DNA of 64,000 nt from NCBI GenBank assembly GCA_043820985.1, contig JBDRDH010000014.1, forward strand, positions 1 to 64,000, given 5' to 3'. Within the stretch, counting starts at the first letter, position 1, and each line of letters begins with the position of its first letter. The DNA comes from JAAYXS01 sp043820985 (GTDB taxonomy: Bacteria > Planctomycetota > Phycisphaerae > UBA1845 > Fen-1342). Positions 26,189 to 35,251 of this stretch are shown one piece after another. The position numbers and the translations under genes are program-made. The notes below the pieces were generated by a model. That model did not search any database. It saw only the letters and a list, made by a program, of their open reading frames with translations, and had not been told where the DNA came from.

Positions 26189-26944
26189 ATGGCTGACGAA
26201 CCAAATTCTCCCGAGATCAACGCGGAAGAGGCCAACCAGGACCCTGAAGAGGTTAACCAGGCTAATGCCGCCGCTTCGCCACCGGCCGCGGAGATCTCTC
26301 CGGACAAGCTGGAGGCGATGGCGGCCCAGGTTCAGGCCGAAGCATCCGCCGACGTGAATTCCCAACAGGAGTCTGGTGACTCAGCGCCCGCTTCCAACCT
26401 GATCGATCAGTCAGAGATTGATCGGTTGACCCAGGAAGCGGAGAGCGAGGTGGCGGCGTTAGTTACCGAGGCCGCCAATAGTGATTTGGCCGCTGAAATG
26501 GCGGCGGTTATTGCGGAAGAATCAGACAGCCCCGCCGAGTCCAGCAGCGCTGAAGAGTCCAGCACCACGGAGATCCCCGAGCGAGTTCCGGCCATGGTTG
26601 GCGCGGCGGCCAGTACGGTAGCTCCCGGGGATGCCAGTGCGCTGGAGATCCCAAACCTGAATGCACAGGAAGCCACTGAACCGGTCAACAACATTGACCT
26701 GCTCGATGACGTGGAACTCGATGTCAGAATCGAACTGGGGCGTACGCAGATGTACATCGAGGATGTTCTGCGTCTGTCGAAAGGCGCGGTTGTCGAGTTG
26801 GACAAACTGGCCGGCGATCCGGTCGACATCTATGTGAATGAACGGATCATGGCGCGCGGCGAGGTTCTGGTACTCAATGAAAACTTCTGCGTGCGTATTA
26901 ATGAGATCATCAGTTTCACAACTGATATTGAAAACAGCGAGTGA
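26189..26944 (+). CDS. fliN: Flagellar motor switch protein FliN with long acidic N-terminal extension
   Basis: A C-ring protein of 251 aa. Only the last 80 residues are the SpoA/FliN domain (DVELDVRIELGRTQMYIEDVL, VDIYVNERIMARGEVLVLNENFCVRINEI in pieces). The first 170 residues are an Ala/Glu/Ser-rich, probably disordered region, about three times the usual N-terminal length. The gene follows fliL directly, with no fliM between. The stop overlaps the fliO GTG by 4 bp. Confidence 0.9.
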   Translation: MADEPNSPEINAEEANQDPEEVNQANAAASPPAAEISPDKLEAMAAQVQAEASADVNSQQESGDSAPASNLIDQSEIDRLTQEAESEVAALVTEAANSDLAAEMAAVIAEESDSPAESSSAEESSTTEIPERVPAMVGAAASTVAPGDASALEIPNLNAQEATEPVNNIDLLDDVELDVRIELGRTQMYIEDVLRLSKGAVVELDKLAGDPVDIYVNERIMARGEVLVLNENFCVRINEIISFTTDIENSE

Positions 26945-27648
26945 TTATGTCAACGCCATGGATGGCGCTAATCTGCAATGGAGTGTTGCTGGCCAGCGCG
27001 GGCATTGGGCTGGCGGCGGATCCTGTTGCTGGACCGGACACCTCAAACCTTAGTGTAGCTGATCAACTTGCGGATCCCTGGTCTTCGCCGGAGATCGCGG
27101 CCCCGCGCATGGACCACGACCTGCTCAAACGCCCGCGCGTGGCCGGCCCGGACACCAATAGCGGGGAAGCCGGGGGACGGCGCGCCGACTGGTTACGCAC
27201 GTCCGCGTCGTTGGCTGGAGTGGTGGCCCTGATCATGTTGCTGGCCTGGGGCTACCGGCTGGTCGCCAGTGGCCGGCTGTCACTGACCCCCCGCTCGAAG
27301 AATTCCGCCGTGATCGAAGTGCTCAGCCGCACCAACCTGGCCCCACGGCAATCGCTGAGCCTGGTGCGGATCGGCTCGCAATTGATCCTGATTGGTGCCA
27401 CGTCGGATTCAATCCGCACATTGTCGGTAATTGATGATGGGGAGTTGGCGGCGCGCCTGGCGGGACAACAAACCCGCCTGCGGGCGGATAGTCACACGGC
27501 GGAATTCCAACGCTGTTTGCAAACCGAAGCGCGCACTTATGATGAATCTGACCGGGGGTCCGACCAGTCCGTGCCCGGTGTCATCGATCTACGGCACAAG
27601 CTATCACAGACCATGGAGCGCCTGCGCTCGGCCATCAAGCAGGCTTAA
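26941..27648 (+). CDS. fliO: FliO-like flagellar biosynthetic protein
   Basis: A 235-aa membrane protein with an N-terminal signal-like segment, a TM segment (near residues 90-108, ASLAGVVALIMLLAWGY in part) and a cytoplasmic FliO domain (KNSAVIEVLSRTNLAPRQSLSLVRIGSQLILIGATSD in pieces). FliO stabilises FliP while the export-gate complex assembles. It is coupled to fliN (GTGA overlap) and is followed by fliP. Confidence 0.82.
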   Translation: MIMSTPWMALICNGVLLASAGIGLAADPVAGPDTSNLSVADQLADPWSSPEIAAPRMDHDLLKRPRVAGPDTNSGEAGGRRADWLRTSASLAGVVALIMLLAWGYRLVASGRLSLTPRSKNSAVIEVLSRTNLAPRQSLSLVRIGSQLILIGATSDSIRTLSVIDDGELAARLAGQQTRLRADSHTAEFQRCLQTEARTYDESDRGSDQSVPGVIDLRHKLSQTMERLRSAIKQA

Positions 27649-27699
27649 CCACCGCAGAGTCTGGGTGGTGGAACCACCCCTGGAAGAAAGGAATCCGCG

Positions 27700-28572
27700 G
27701 TGATCCGAGGAGCGGATCGTCAACCGACGGAACGGAAGGCCGAAGACCGCTGGCCGCTGTGGCGCTATGGTCTGTTGGTCGCTGCTATACTGGTCCTGCT
27801 GGCGCGGCCGGCGGCGGGCCAGGATTCCACGGTCGAGCCAGTTGGTACCGAGGCCGACAGCCCGGGGGTTTACATTCCTGATATCAGCCGGTTACTACCA
27901 CAAGCCAATAGCCCCGAATCGCTTAGCGCTACCATGCAGGTAGTTGTGTTGCTGACCTTGCTAACAGTGGCGCCCAGCATTGTCCTGATGATGACCTGTT
28001 TCGTGCGGATGGTGGTTGTTCTGGTGCTGTTGCGTCAGGCTCTGGGAGCTCAGCAGTTGCCGCCCTCGCAGGTGTTGATGGGCTTGGCGCTGTTCATGAC
28101 TTTCCTGGTGATGGCGCCGACCTGGGAGCGCATTCGGGCGGAAGCGGTTGATCCTTACATGGCAGGTCACCTAGGGCAGCTTGATGCCATCAAGAAAGCC
28201 GGCGTGGAGCTGCGCGAGTTCATGTTCGCGCAGATTGAAGTGGCCGGCAATGAAGATGATGTCTACATGATGTACGAGTATGCCACCAAGCAAGCCGTGC
28301 CGGAAGACGTGGCGATATCCAAGGCGGAGGTCCCCACCACGGCTCTGATTCCCGCATTCATCCTGAGCGAGCTGAAAACCGCCTTCGTGCTGGGCTTCCG
28401 CATTTATCTGCCGTTTTTGGTGATCGATATGGTGATCGCTACCGTGCTGGTCTCGATGGGCATGATGATGTTGCCGCCGGTGCTGATCTCCATGCCGTTC
28501 AAACTGTTGTTGTTTGTGCTGGCGGACGGCTGGCATCTCGTGGCCGGGTCGCTGATGGCGAGTGTGTACTAA
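27700..28572 (+). CDS. fliP: Flagellar biosynthetic protein FliP
   Basis: A 290-aa export-gate core subunit. A cleavable signal peptide is visible (LLVAAILVLLARPAAGQ, residues 25-41), followed by the FliP motifs: LTVAPSIVLMMTCFVRMVVVLVLLRQALG, PPSQVLMGLALFMT, and LPFLVIDMVIATVLVSMGMMMLPPVLISMPFKLLLFVL, cited in pieces. It starts with GTG at 27700 and is of normal length. Confidence 0.95.
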   Translation: MIRGADRQPTERKAEDRWPLWRYGLLVAAILVLLARPAAGQDSTVEPVGTEADSPGVYIPDISRLLPQANSPESLSATMQVVVLLTLLTVAPSIVLMMTCFVRMVVVLVLLRQALGAQQLPPSQVLMGLALFMTFLVMAPTWERIRAEAVDPYMAGHLGQLDAIKKAGVELREFMFAQIEVAGNEDDVYMMYEYATKQAVPEDVAISKAEVPTTALIPAFILSELKTAFVLGFRIYLPFLVIDMVIATVLVSMGMMMLPPVLISMPFKLLLFVLADGWHLVAGSLMASVY

Positions 28573-28587
28573 CGTGGGAGAGCTGCC

Positions 28588-28842
28588 ATGGAGTTGACCT
28601 GCGCTCTGGACCTGGGCCGCGAGGCCCTGCTGACCGCCATGGTCATCGCCGGGCCGGTGCTGGTGACCGGGGTCATAGTCGGTGTACTGATCAGCCTGCT
28701 CCAGACCATCACACAGATACAGGATCAGACCCTTTCGATGGTCCCCAAGATTATCGCCATGCTGGCGGCCACGATGTTTTTCGTCCCCTGGTTAGCCGCG
28801 CGCATTCTGGAGTATGCCCAGACGATGTTTGCCACGCAGTAG
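28588..28842 (+). CDS. fliQ: Flagellar biosynthetic protein FliQ
   Basis: A small 84-aa export-gate subunit with two TM helices: REALLTAMVIAGPVLVTGVIVGVLISLLQTITQIQDQTLSMVPKI (residues 11-55, in pieces). The ITQIQDQTLS and VPKI motifs are diagnostic. It lies 15 bp after fliP. Confidence 0.94.
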   Translation: MELTCALDLGREALLTAMVIAGPVLVTGVIVGVLISLLQTITQIQDQTLSMVPKIIAMLAATMFFVPWLAARILEYAQTMFATQ

Positions 28843-28888
28843 CACCGGGGTGTCGATCACAGGTAGCGGTTGAACGGGCTTATGCGAC

Positions 28889-29665
28889 ATGCCTTACGAA
28901 CTACTGGCTCAATATCTGCGGCTGCCGGTTTTCCTGATGGTCGCGGCGCGACTGGCGGGCATGTTTCTATTCCAGCCGATCCTGGGTGCGCTGGCTATCC
29001 CGACTCGGCTACGGCTGTTGTTGGTTCTGGGGCTGGCGGCCCTGACGGTGCCTTTTGTCGAACCAGCCGAAACTACCCCGGATACGCCCCTGGGCCTGCT
29101 GCTGGCGCTGGCGAGCGAAACGCTCCTGGGATTGCTGATCGGGATGGTGGTGACTGTTTGTTTCGTGGGAGTCCAGATGGGGGGCACACTGGTCGCGCAA
29201 AATTCCGGCCTGGCCTTTGGACAGATCGCCGATCCGACCACCGGTCAGAATCTGACTGTGTTGAGTGCCTTTTATCTGCAACTGTCGGTGGTGGTATATC
29301 TGGTCGTGGGCGGGCACCGCATCCTGCTGCAAGCCTGCCTGGATACCTTCGATACGCTGCCTTTGCTGGGGGAAGTGAATTTGTCTGACCTGGGATACCG
29401 GATACTGGTCGAGGCCCTGGCCGTTGGCGGCGTGGTGGCGATCCGCGTGGCGGCTCCGGCCGTGCTGACGCTGTTTCTGGTGAATCTGGCCTTGGGCTTT
29501 ATCTCGCGCACCGTGCCGCAGCTCAACATTGCGACGGTTGGTTTCTCGCTCAAGTCCCTGGTCGGTTTCATGGTGATGATGATTGCCCTGCCATCGGCGA
29601 TGGCGGCGTTCACCGATGCTTTGGATATGAGTTTTGACTGGCTACGCCAGCTAGTTGGTGGTTGA
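28889..29665 (+). CDS. fliR: Flagellar biosynthetic protein FliR
   Basis: A 258-aa polytopic export-gate subunit with six hydrophobic segments. The FliR pattern is seen at ARLAGMFLFQPILG, GVQMGGTLVAQNSGLAFGQIADP, and LVNLALGFISRTVPQLNIATVGFSLKSLVGF in pieces. It completes the fliP-fliQ-fliR trio. Confidence 0.93.
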   Translation: MPYELLAQYLRLPVFLMVAARLAGMFLFQPILGALAIPTRLRLLLVLGLAALTVPFVEPAETTPDTPLGLLLALASETLLGLLIGMVVTVCFVGVQMGGTLVAQNSGLAFGQIADPTTGQNLTVLSAFYLQLSVVVYLVVGGHRILLQACLDTFDTLPLLGEVNLSDLGYRILVEALAVGGVVAIRVAAPAVLTLFLVNLALGFISRTVPQLNIATVGFSLKSLVGFMVMMIALPSAMAAFTDALDMSFDWLRQLVGG

Positions 29666-29686
29666 TTGTAAGGGAGTTCCAGGCCG

Positions 29687-30754
29687 ATGGCCGCGGATGA
29701 TGCGGGCGAAAAGACCGAACAACCCACCGCGCGCCGTATGAAAGAGGCGCGCGATGAGGGGCGCATTCCGCGCAGTACCGATCTGACAGCGGCGATCGTG
29801 CTGGTGGGTGGTCTACTATTGCTCAGGCTATTGGGCGGCGGCATGTTCGAGACCATGTTCAACCTGACTCGTGGCCTGGGAGATGATCCGGATGTTACCG
29901 TCAGTGGACTAGCTCCCTGGATCATGCGCGTGGCCTACGCGGCCCTGATGATGATCGTGCCCTTTCTGGTTTTGCTGATGGTCATTACCGTGATTGGCAC
30001 GGCATTACAAGCTGGTATACCGATCACCCTCAAACGTCTCAAACCCAAGCTTGAGAAGCTGAATCCGATTAAAGGACTCAAGCGTCTTTTCTCACTCGAC
30101 TCTCTGACGCGTTTCGGGATGGGCGTCCTGAAGATGATCTTTGTGGCCGCCGTGGCGTGGTTTTCGATAGTCGATGATATTGACCAGGTGTTGACGGTGG
30201 GCTCATTGATGCCGGGTGGGGCCTTCAGTCTCAGCAGTGAAGTGCTTTATCGTCTGGCCATGCGCATCGGAGTCATGCTCCTGATATTGGCGCTGTTCGA
30301 TTATGCCTATCAGCGTTGGAATTGGTGGCGCAATCTCAAAATGACCAAACAGGAAGTCAAGGATGAGATGAAGCAGATGGAAGGCGACATGCAAACTCGG
30401 CAACGTCGCCGCCGGGCGCAACTCCAACTGGCCATGCAGCGGCTGGCCGTGGATGTGCCCCAAGCTGACGTGGTTGTCACCAACCCCACCGAATATGCCG
30501 TGGCCCTGAAGTACGATGAGGCGACCATGAACGCGCCGCGCGTGACGGCCAAGGGTCAGGATTTGCTGGCGCTGCGTATCCGGCAGATTGCTCAACAAAG
30601 TGGCGTACCCGTGGTGCAACGGCCGCCATTGGCGCGGGCTTTGCACGCCGGCGCGGAGGTTGGCCAGGAAGTGCCGCCGGCACTGTATCGCGCCGTGGCC
30701 GAGTTGCTGGCTTATGTATACCAGTTGGCGGGGCGCGCGGCGCCGGCAGGTTGA
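29687..30754 (+). CDS. flhB: Flagellar export switch protein FlhB
   Basis: A 355-aa protein with four TM helices (about 33-50, 85-105, 145-162 and 190-208) and a cytoplasmic autoprocessing domain. The N-terminus KTEQPTARRMKEARDEGRIPRS is typical. The Asn-Pro cleavage site is present as NPTE (N266-E269) in place of the usual NPTH, followed by YAVALKYDE. The NP pair that breaks is intact, but the His that speeds cleavage is replaced by Glu, so processing could be slower. The gene is otherwise complete. Confidence 0.94.
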   Translation: MAADDAGEKTEQPTARRMKEARDEGRIPRSTDLTAAIVLVGGLLLLRLLGGGMFETMFNLTRGLGDDPDVTVSGLAPWIMRVAYAALMMIVPFLVLLMVITVIGTALQAGIPITLKRLKPKLEKLNPIKGLKRLFSLDSLTRFGMGVLKMIFVAAVAWFSIVDDIDQVLTVGSLMPGGAFSLSSEVLYRLAMRIGVMLLILALFDYAYQRWNWWRNLKMTKQEVKDEMKQMEGDMQTRQRRRRAQLQLAMQRLAVDVPQADVVVTNPTEYAVALKYDEATMNAPRVTAKGQDLLALRIRQIAQQSGVPVVQRPPLARALHAGAEVGQEVPPALYRAVAELLAYVYQLAGRAAPAG

Positions 30755-30836
30755 GAGAGAAGCAGTTTGAGAGTCTACGCCGTACCGGTCTGCACGGGCG
30801 GCGTCCCAAGGTTCTGACGGAGTTGATTTACTCAGA

Positions 30837-32960
30837 GTGGCGGCAGTGCTTGACAGTAATCCGATTTTGAAGTTCGTTGCCCGTCACCGCGGGTTGCTGT
30901 TCCCTTGCGCGGCGGCCGCGCTGATTTTCGTCCTTCTAATCCCCTTGCCGACGGTCATCCTGGACTTCCTGCTGGTCAGCAATATTCTGCTGGCGACGAT
31001 TGTGCTGATGACCGTCATGTACCTCCGCAGTCCGCTGGATTTCTCGAGTTTCCCCTCCTTGTTGTTGGCAACCACCCTGCTGCGGCTGGTACTCAACACC
31101 GCGACTACGCGGCTGATCCTGGCGAACGGCGTTCAGGGTACCGACGCCGCTGGACGGGTGGTCGAGGCTTTCGGCATATTCGTCGCCAGCAACTCGCTGG
31201 CGGTGGGCGTGATCATCTTTTTGATCATTACCGTCATCCAGTTCGTGGTGATCACGAAAGGTGCCACGCGCATTGCCGAGGTCGCGGCGCGCTTCACGCT
31301 GGATGGCATGCCCGGCAAGCAGATGGCTATTGATGCTGATCTCAATGCCGGCATGATTGACGAGACCGAGGCCCGTACGCGGCGGCAGAAGATTTCCGAC
31401 GAGGCCGATTTCTACGGCGCCATGGACGGTGCCAGTAAGTTTGTGCGTGGTGACGCCATTGCCGGCCTGGTGATTACATTTGTGAATATCCTGGGCGGCC
31501 TCTATGTTGGCATGGTCGAGGGTGGCCTGGGGGTGATGGAATGTCTGTCGGTTTATACCAAGCTGAGCATTGGTGATGGCCTGGCCAGCCAGATTCCGGC
31601 CTTCATTTTGTCTGTCGGCGCAGCCATGCTGATCACGCGCAGCACCGGGCAGACGAACGTGGGCGAGGAAGTAACTGGCCAACTGTTCGCCAAACCGATC
31701 GCGTTGATCATCGCGGGCGGATTCCTGTGCGTACTGGCCTTGACTCCCCTGCCCAAGGTTCCATTGATCAGCCTGGCGGCTGGTTGTGGAGTCGTGGCCT
31801 ATTTCCTCCGTCAGACGCAAGCCGGGCAGGAAGCGCGCAAGGTTCGCGAGGCGCGCGCCCGGGAGCGCGCCAAGCCGCAGCAGATCGAATCACACCTGGC
31901 GCTGGATGCGCTGGAGTTCCAGGTTGGTTTTGGCCTGGTGAGCCTGGTCGATCGAGCCCGCGGCGGCGATATGCTGGATCGCATTAGCGCCCTGCGCAAG
32001 CAAATGGCGCTTGAGCTGGGCCTGGTTGTCCCGCCTGTCCGCATCCGTGACAACTCAGAACTGGAACCCAATCGTTACGTCGTGTTACTGCGCGGGCAGG
32101 AGATCGCCCGTGGTGAGGTTCTGCCCGATCAGTTGCTGGCAATCGATTCGGGCATGGCTGGTGAGCGGCTGACCGGCATCGAGACGCGCGAGCCATCGTT
32201 CGGTTTGAAGGCCTGGTGGATCGTGGCCACCGAACGCGAGCATGCCGAGCGCTTGAACTACACCGTGGTTGAGCCGACCGGCGTGCTGGCTACCCATCTC
32301 ACCGAGATCATTAAACGTCATGCCGCGGAGATTCTGACGCGGGCTGATACCCAGAAGCTGCTGGATAATCTCAAGCAGCGTAATGCCACGGTTGTTGAGG
32401 AAGTTATTCCCAATCTGCTTAAGATCGGCGAGGTGCAGCGGGTACTCCAGGGCCTCTTGCGTGAGCGCGTGCCGATCCGTGACCTGGAGGCGATCCTGGA
32501 GACGCTCGGCGACTGGGCGCCCAAGACCAAGGATATCGAGATACTTACCGAGTACGCGCGTAATGCCCTGTCACGCACGATTTGCGCCCAATACAAGGAC
32601 GCCCAGGGCGTCATACACTGTGTTACGCTGGATCCGGCCAGCGAAGACTACCTCCAAGGCAACATTCAGCGTCTCGAACATGGCTCGGCCCTGGCGTTGC
32701 CCCCCGAACGCCAATCGGAGCTGGCCATGAAGACACAACGGCAAATCGAACAGGCGGGAGGCGCGGCCGCGGGCGTATCGGTTGTCATGCTCTGTTCGCC
32801 ACAGATTCGCATGTGGGTCAGGCGCATCATCGAGCCCCTTCTGCCGCAGACGCCGGTGCTGGCCTTAAATGAAATTGTGCGGGGAGTTGACGTACAAGCC
32901 CATGGAGTAATCAATCTTGACACCCAAAGTGCGGATATACCGAGCACCATCAATGCCTGA
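30837..32960 (+). CDS. flhA: Flagellar export gate protein FlhA
   Basis: The 707-aa nonameric export channel component. The N-terminal half has eight TM segments (residues about 20-320) with the FHIPEP-family signature around NTATTRLILANG and RFTLDGMPGKQMAIDADLNAG (in pieces); the C-terminal half is the cytoplasmic cargo-docking domain. It starts with GTG at 30837 (GTG at 30846 is an alternative); no strong Shine-Dalgarno is at the usual distance. Its 3' end overlaps flhF by 44 bp. Confidence 0.95.
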   Translation: MAAVLDSNPILKFVARHRGLLFPCAAAALIFVLLIPLPTVILDFLLVSNILLATIVLMTVMYLRSPLDFSSFPSLLLATTLLRLVLNTATTRLILANGVQGTDAAGRVVEAFGIFVASNSLAVGVIIFLIITVIQFVVITKGATRIAEVAARFTLDGMPGKQMAIDADLNAGMIDETEARTRRQKISDEADFYGAMDGASKFVRGDAIAGLVITFVNILGGLYVGMVEGGLGVMECLSVYTKLSIGDGLASQIPAFILSVGAAMLITRSTGQTNVGEEVTGQLFAKPIALIIAGGFLCVLALTPLPKVPLISLAAGCGVVAYFLRQTQAGQEARKVREARARERAKPQQIESHLALDALEFQVGFGLVSLVDRARGGDMLDRISALRKQMALELGLVVPPVRIRDNSELEPNRYVVLLRGQEIARGEVLPDQLLAIDSGMAGERLTGIETREPSFGLKAWWIVATEREHAERLNYTVVEPTGVLATHLTEIIKRHAAEILTRADTQKLLDNLKQRNATVVEEVIPNLLKIGEVQRVLQGLLRERVPIRDLEAILETLGDWAPKTKDIEILTEYARNALSRTICAQYKDAQGVIHCVTLDPASEDYLQGNIQRLEHGSALALPPERQSELAMKTQRQIEQAGGAAAGVSVVMLCSPQIRMWVRRIIEPLLPQTPVLALNEIVRGVDVQAHGVINLDTQSADIPSTINA

Positions 32961-34014
32961 AGCGCTGGGCCAGGTTAAACGCGACCTGGGTCCGGACGCC
33001 GTCATACTTGGCACGCGTAGTGTCGCGGCCAGTGGCCTGGGCCGCCTGGTCGGACGTGACCGTGTTGAGATCACCGCCGCTCCGCCCGAAACGCATACCC
33101 CGGCACCACGGGTGGGTTCCGCGGCGAAGCGCATCCGTGCGATGGGTGGAGAGTCCTGTGACTTCTCGCAACGTTCCGTGGAGTTACGAGGTATTCCAAG
33201 TACCGAGCACCATCCGCCAGCGCTTCCGGAGCAGGTGCAGCCGTTCTTCCAGCAGTTAGTGCGGAATGAGGTTTCCGCGGATCTGGCGCGCCGGTTACTT
33301 CAAGCGGCTGTTCGCGCCATGCCCGGCAAATGTCTGGATGATCGTCGGGTCGTCGCCGAAGTACTGCGGCGTAGCATTGCCCGCATGGTACCCACGATGG
33401 AATCAACTGAGCTGTTGGCTGGAAACACCCGCTGTGTTGCCCTGGTCGGACCTTCAGGTGCTGGGAAAACCACGACTCTAGCCAAGCTGGCGGCGCATAT
33501 GAAAGTCCGCCAGGGCCGGCGTGTCGGTTTGCTGTCATTGGATATGCACCGGCTGGCGGCCCATGAACAACTAAGGCGTTACGCTGAAATAATCGGAGTA
33601 TCAGCGACTGGTGCACACACAGTGGCGGAAGTGAAGGCGGCCGTGGAAGAGTATCGCCCCATGAATTGTCTCCTGATCGATACCCCGGGGATTGGTATGC
33701 GTGAGAGCGAGCGTATCAGCCTCCTGGATTCCCTGCTGCGGGCGGCATGTCCCGATGAAGTTCATTTAGTATTATCCGCCACAACTGCTCATTCTGCGCA
33801 AGTGCGTATTGCCAATGTGTTTGCGCCCCTTAAGCCCACGCGCGTGGTGTTGACCCGGCTTGACGAAGCGGTGGGTTTTGGTGTGGTATTGAATGCGATG
33901 GACAAATTGGATGGTTCACTTTCGTACCTGACCGCCGGACAAAATATTCCACATGATATTGAGGAGGCTTGCAGTCGGCGCGTAGCTGAGCTAATCTTAC
34001 CCATGGACGGGTAG
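32917..34014 (+). CDS. flhF: Flagellar biosynthesis GTPase FlhF
   Basis: An SRP-like GTPase of 365 aa that sets flagellum position and number. The N-terminal B-domain pattern VRIYRAPSMPEALGQVKRDLGPDAVILGT matches the family start, which requires TTG at 32917 (GGAG about 9 nt upstream) and an overlap with the end of flhA; the ATG at 32954 would remove the first conserved strand. The NG domain has the P-loop GPSGAGKT (178-185), LLSLDMHRLAAHEQL, and DTPGIG; GTP specificity is read from TRLDEA. Confidence 0.9.
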   Translation: MTPKVRIYRAPSMPEALGQVKRDLGPDAVILGTRSVAASGLGRLVGRDRVEITAAPPETHTPAPRVGSAAKRIRAMGGESCDFSQRSVELRGIPSTEHHPPALPEQVQPFFQQLVRNEVSADLARRLLQAAVRAMPGKCLDDRRVVAEVLRRSIARMVPTMESTELLAGNTRCVALVGPSGAGKTTTLAKLAAHMKVRQGRRVGLLSLDMHRLAAHEQLRRYAEIIGVSATGAHTVAEVKAAVEEYRPMNCLLIDTPGIGMRESERISLLDSLLRAACPDEVHLVLSATTAHSAQVRIANVFAPLKPTRVVLTRLDEAVGFGVVLNAMDKLDGSLSYLTAGQNIPHDIEEACSRRVAELILPMDG

Positions 34015-34040
34015 CCGATTGCCCTTTAACCAGGTGATGC

Positions 34041-34889
34041 ATGAAGCGGATCCAGGGCAACAAACGGCGCGGATTGTCGGCAAGGAGGTCGCACCGGGCG
34101 CAGGTTATCGTTGTTGTCAGCGGCAAGGGGGGTGTCGGAAAAACCAACCTCTCGCTCAATCTCCGCATCGACTTGTCGCGCCGCGGTAAACGAGTAATTT
34201 TGCTCGATGCTGATTTTGGCTTGGCAAACGCGGACATATTGCTCGATGTTTCCCCAATGGCCGACATGTCCGACCTGTCGGACACGTCTCGTTCGCTGCA
34301 GGAATTGCTTGTCCGGGGCCCTGATGGCCTACGTGTATTGTGCGGTGTATCAGGTCTGACGCGTGGTGGTCAGCCCCCGGAGGTGGATGCGGCCACCTGT
34401 TCGCGGGCTGTTAGGCGCCTGGTGTGGAATTGTGACATTGTGGTTGTTGATTGTGGGACGGGAGTCACGCCGCCGATCGCGGCTTTTGCCATGTCGGCGG
34501 ACTTGCTGGTAGTGGTCACGACCCCCGAGCCCACGGCGTTGACCGATGCTTATGCGACGTTGAAGTTACTGCACATCCAGGGCTTCGATGGGCGCGTTGG
34601 TGCGGTGGTAAATATGACCAATTCGCGGACAGAAGCAGTGACAGTCACGCACCGCTTGTCACAAGTCGCCCGGCGGTTTCTCGGACTTCCGATCGAGGAC
34701 TTAGGCTATATCGCGACTGACCGTCACGTACCGGCCGCAGTCCGGCAGCGGGTCCCGGTGCTGGTGCGTTATCCGCGATGTTCCGCAAGTGCTTGTATAG
34801 CAGAGGTTTCCAGGCGGATAGCTCCGCCAATAGCGAACCTGGCGGCGCGGCAGGGGGTCTGGGCCCGCGTAGCCAGTTTGTTCCTCTGA
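34041..34889 (+). CDS. flhG: MinD/ParA-like flagellar number regulator FlhG (YlxH)
   Basis: A 282-aa P-loop ATPase that partners FlhF to limit flagella number. The deviant Walker A KGGVGKT (29-35), LLDADFGLANADILLD and DCGTG motifs identify the ParA/MinD family, and the position directly after flhF identifies FlhG. The N-terminus (first 20 residues) is strongly basic and lacks a clear DQAxxLR-type FlhF-activating motif, though GLSARR could be a divergent remnant. Confidence 0.9.
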   Translation: MKRIQGNKRRGLSARRSHRAQVIVVVSGKGGVGKTNLSLNLRIDLSRRGKRVILLDADFGLANADILLDVSPMADMSDLSDTSRSLQELLVRGPDGLRVLCGVSGLTRGGQPPEVDAATCSRAVRRLVWNCDIVVVDCGTGVTPPIAAFAMSADLLVVVTTPEPTALTDAYATLKLLHIQGFDGRVGAVVNMTNSRTEAVTVTHRLSQVARRFLGLPIEDLGYIATDRHVPAAVRQRVPVLVRYPRCSASACIAEVSRRIAPPIANLAARQGVWARVASLFL

Positions 34890-34944
34890 CGCTTCGTATA
34901 AGGCCGCAAGGAAGCGGACCGATAGTAGGCACGGACGTTAAAAC

Positions 34945-35241
34945 ATGGTACGAAGCATAGGTGCACAACTCGGCTTATTGGCTTTCGGTCTGGCCATTCT
35001 GGTCGGACTGGTGGTTGGAAACTCCCCGATAACCATCCTGACGCGGGCGGTAGTGATCATGGTTGTGGCCTGCGCCGTGGGACAGATCATCGGGTGGGCC
35101 GCTCGGCTGATCCTGCGTGACCATCTCCAGCGTAAAAAGCAGGAGATCGATCGTCAGCATTTGGAAGCCATGCGCGAACTGGCCGAGACCAAAGAGGAAG
35201 AAGAAGCCCCCGAACCCGCGACGCCGCTCGAGGCGCGCTAG
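34945..35241 (+). CDS. Small two-helix membrane protein of the flagellar cluster
   Basis: A 98-aa protein of unknown function. Two TM helices (about 9-26 and 31-55) are joined by a short turn (GNSPIT), then a charged cytoplasmic helix (LQRKKQEIDRQHLEAMREL) and an acidic end (KEEEEAPEP). It lies 55 bp after flhG and 10 bp before fliA in the same direction, so it is co-transcribed with them. No named family is recognised. Confidence 0.7.
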   Translation: MVRSIGAQLGLLAFGLAILVGLVVGNSPITILTRAVVIMVVACAVGQIIGWAARLILRDHLQRKKQEIDRQHLEAMRELAETKEEEEAPEPATPLEAR

Positions 35242-35251
35242 AGGTAACCAG

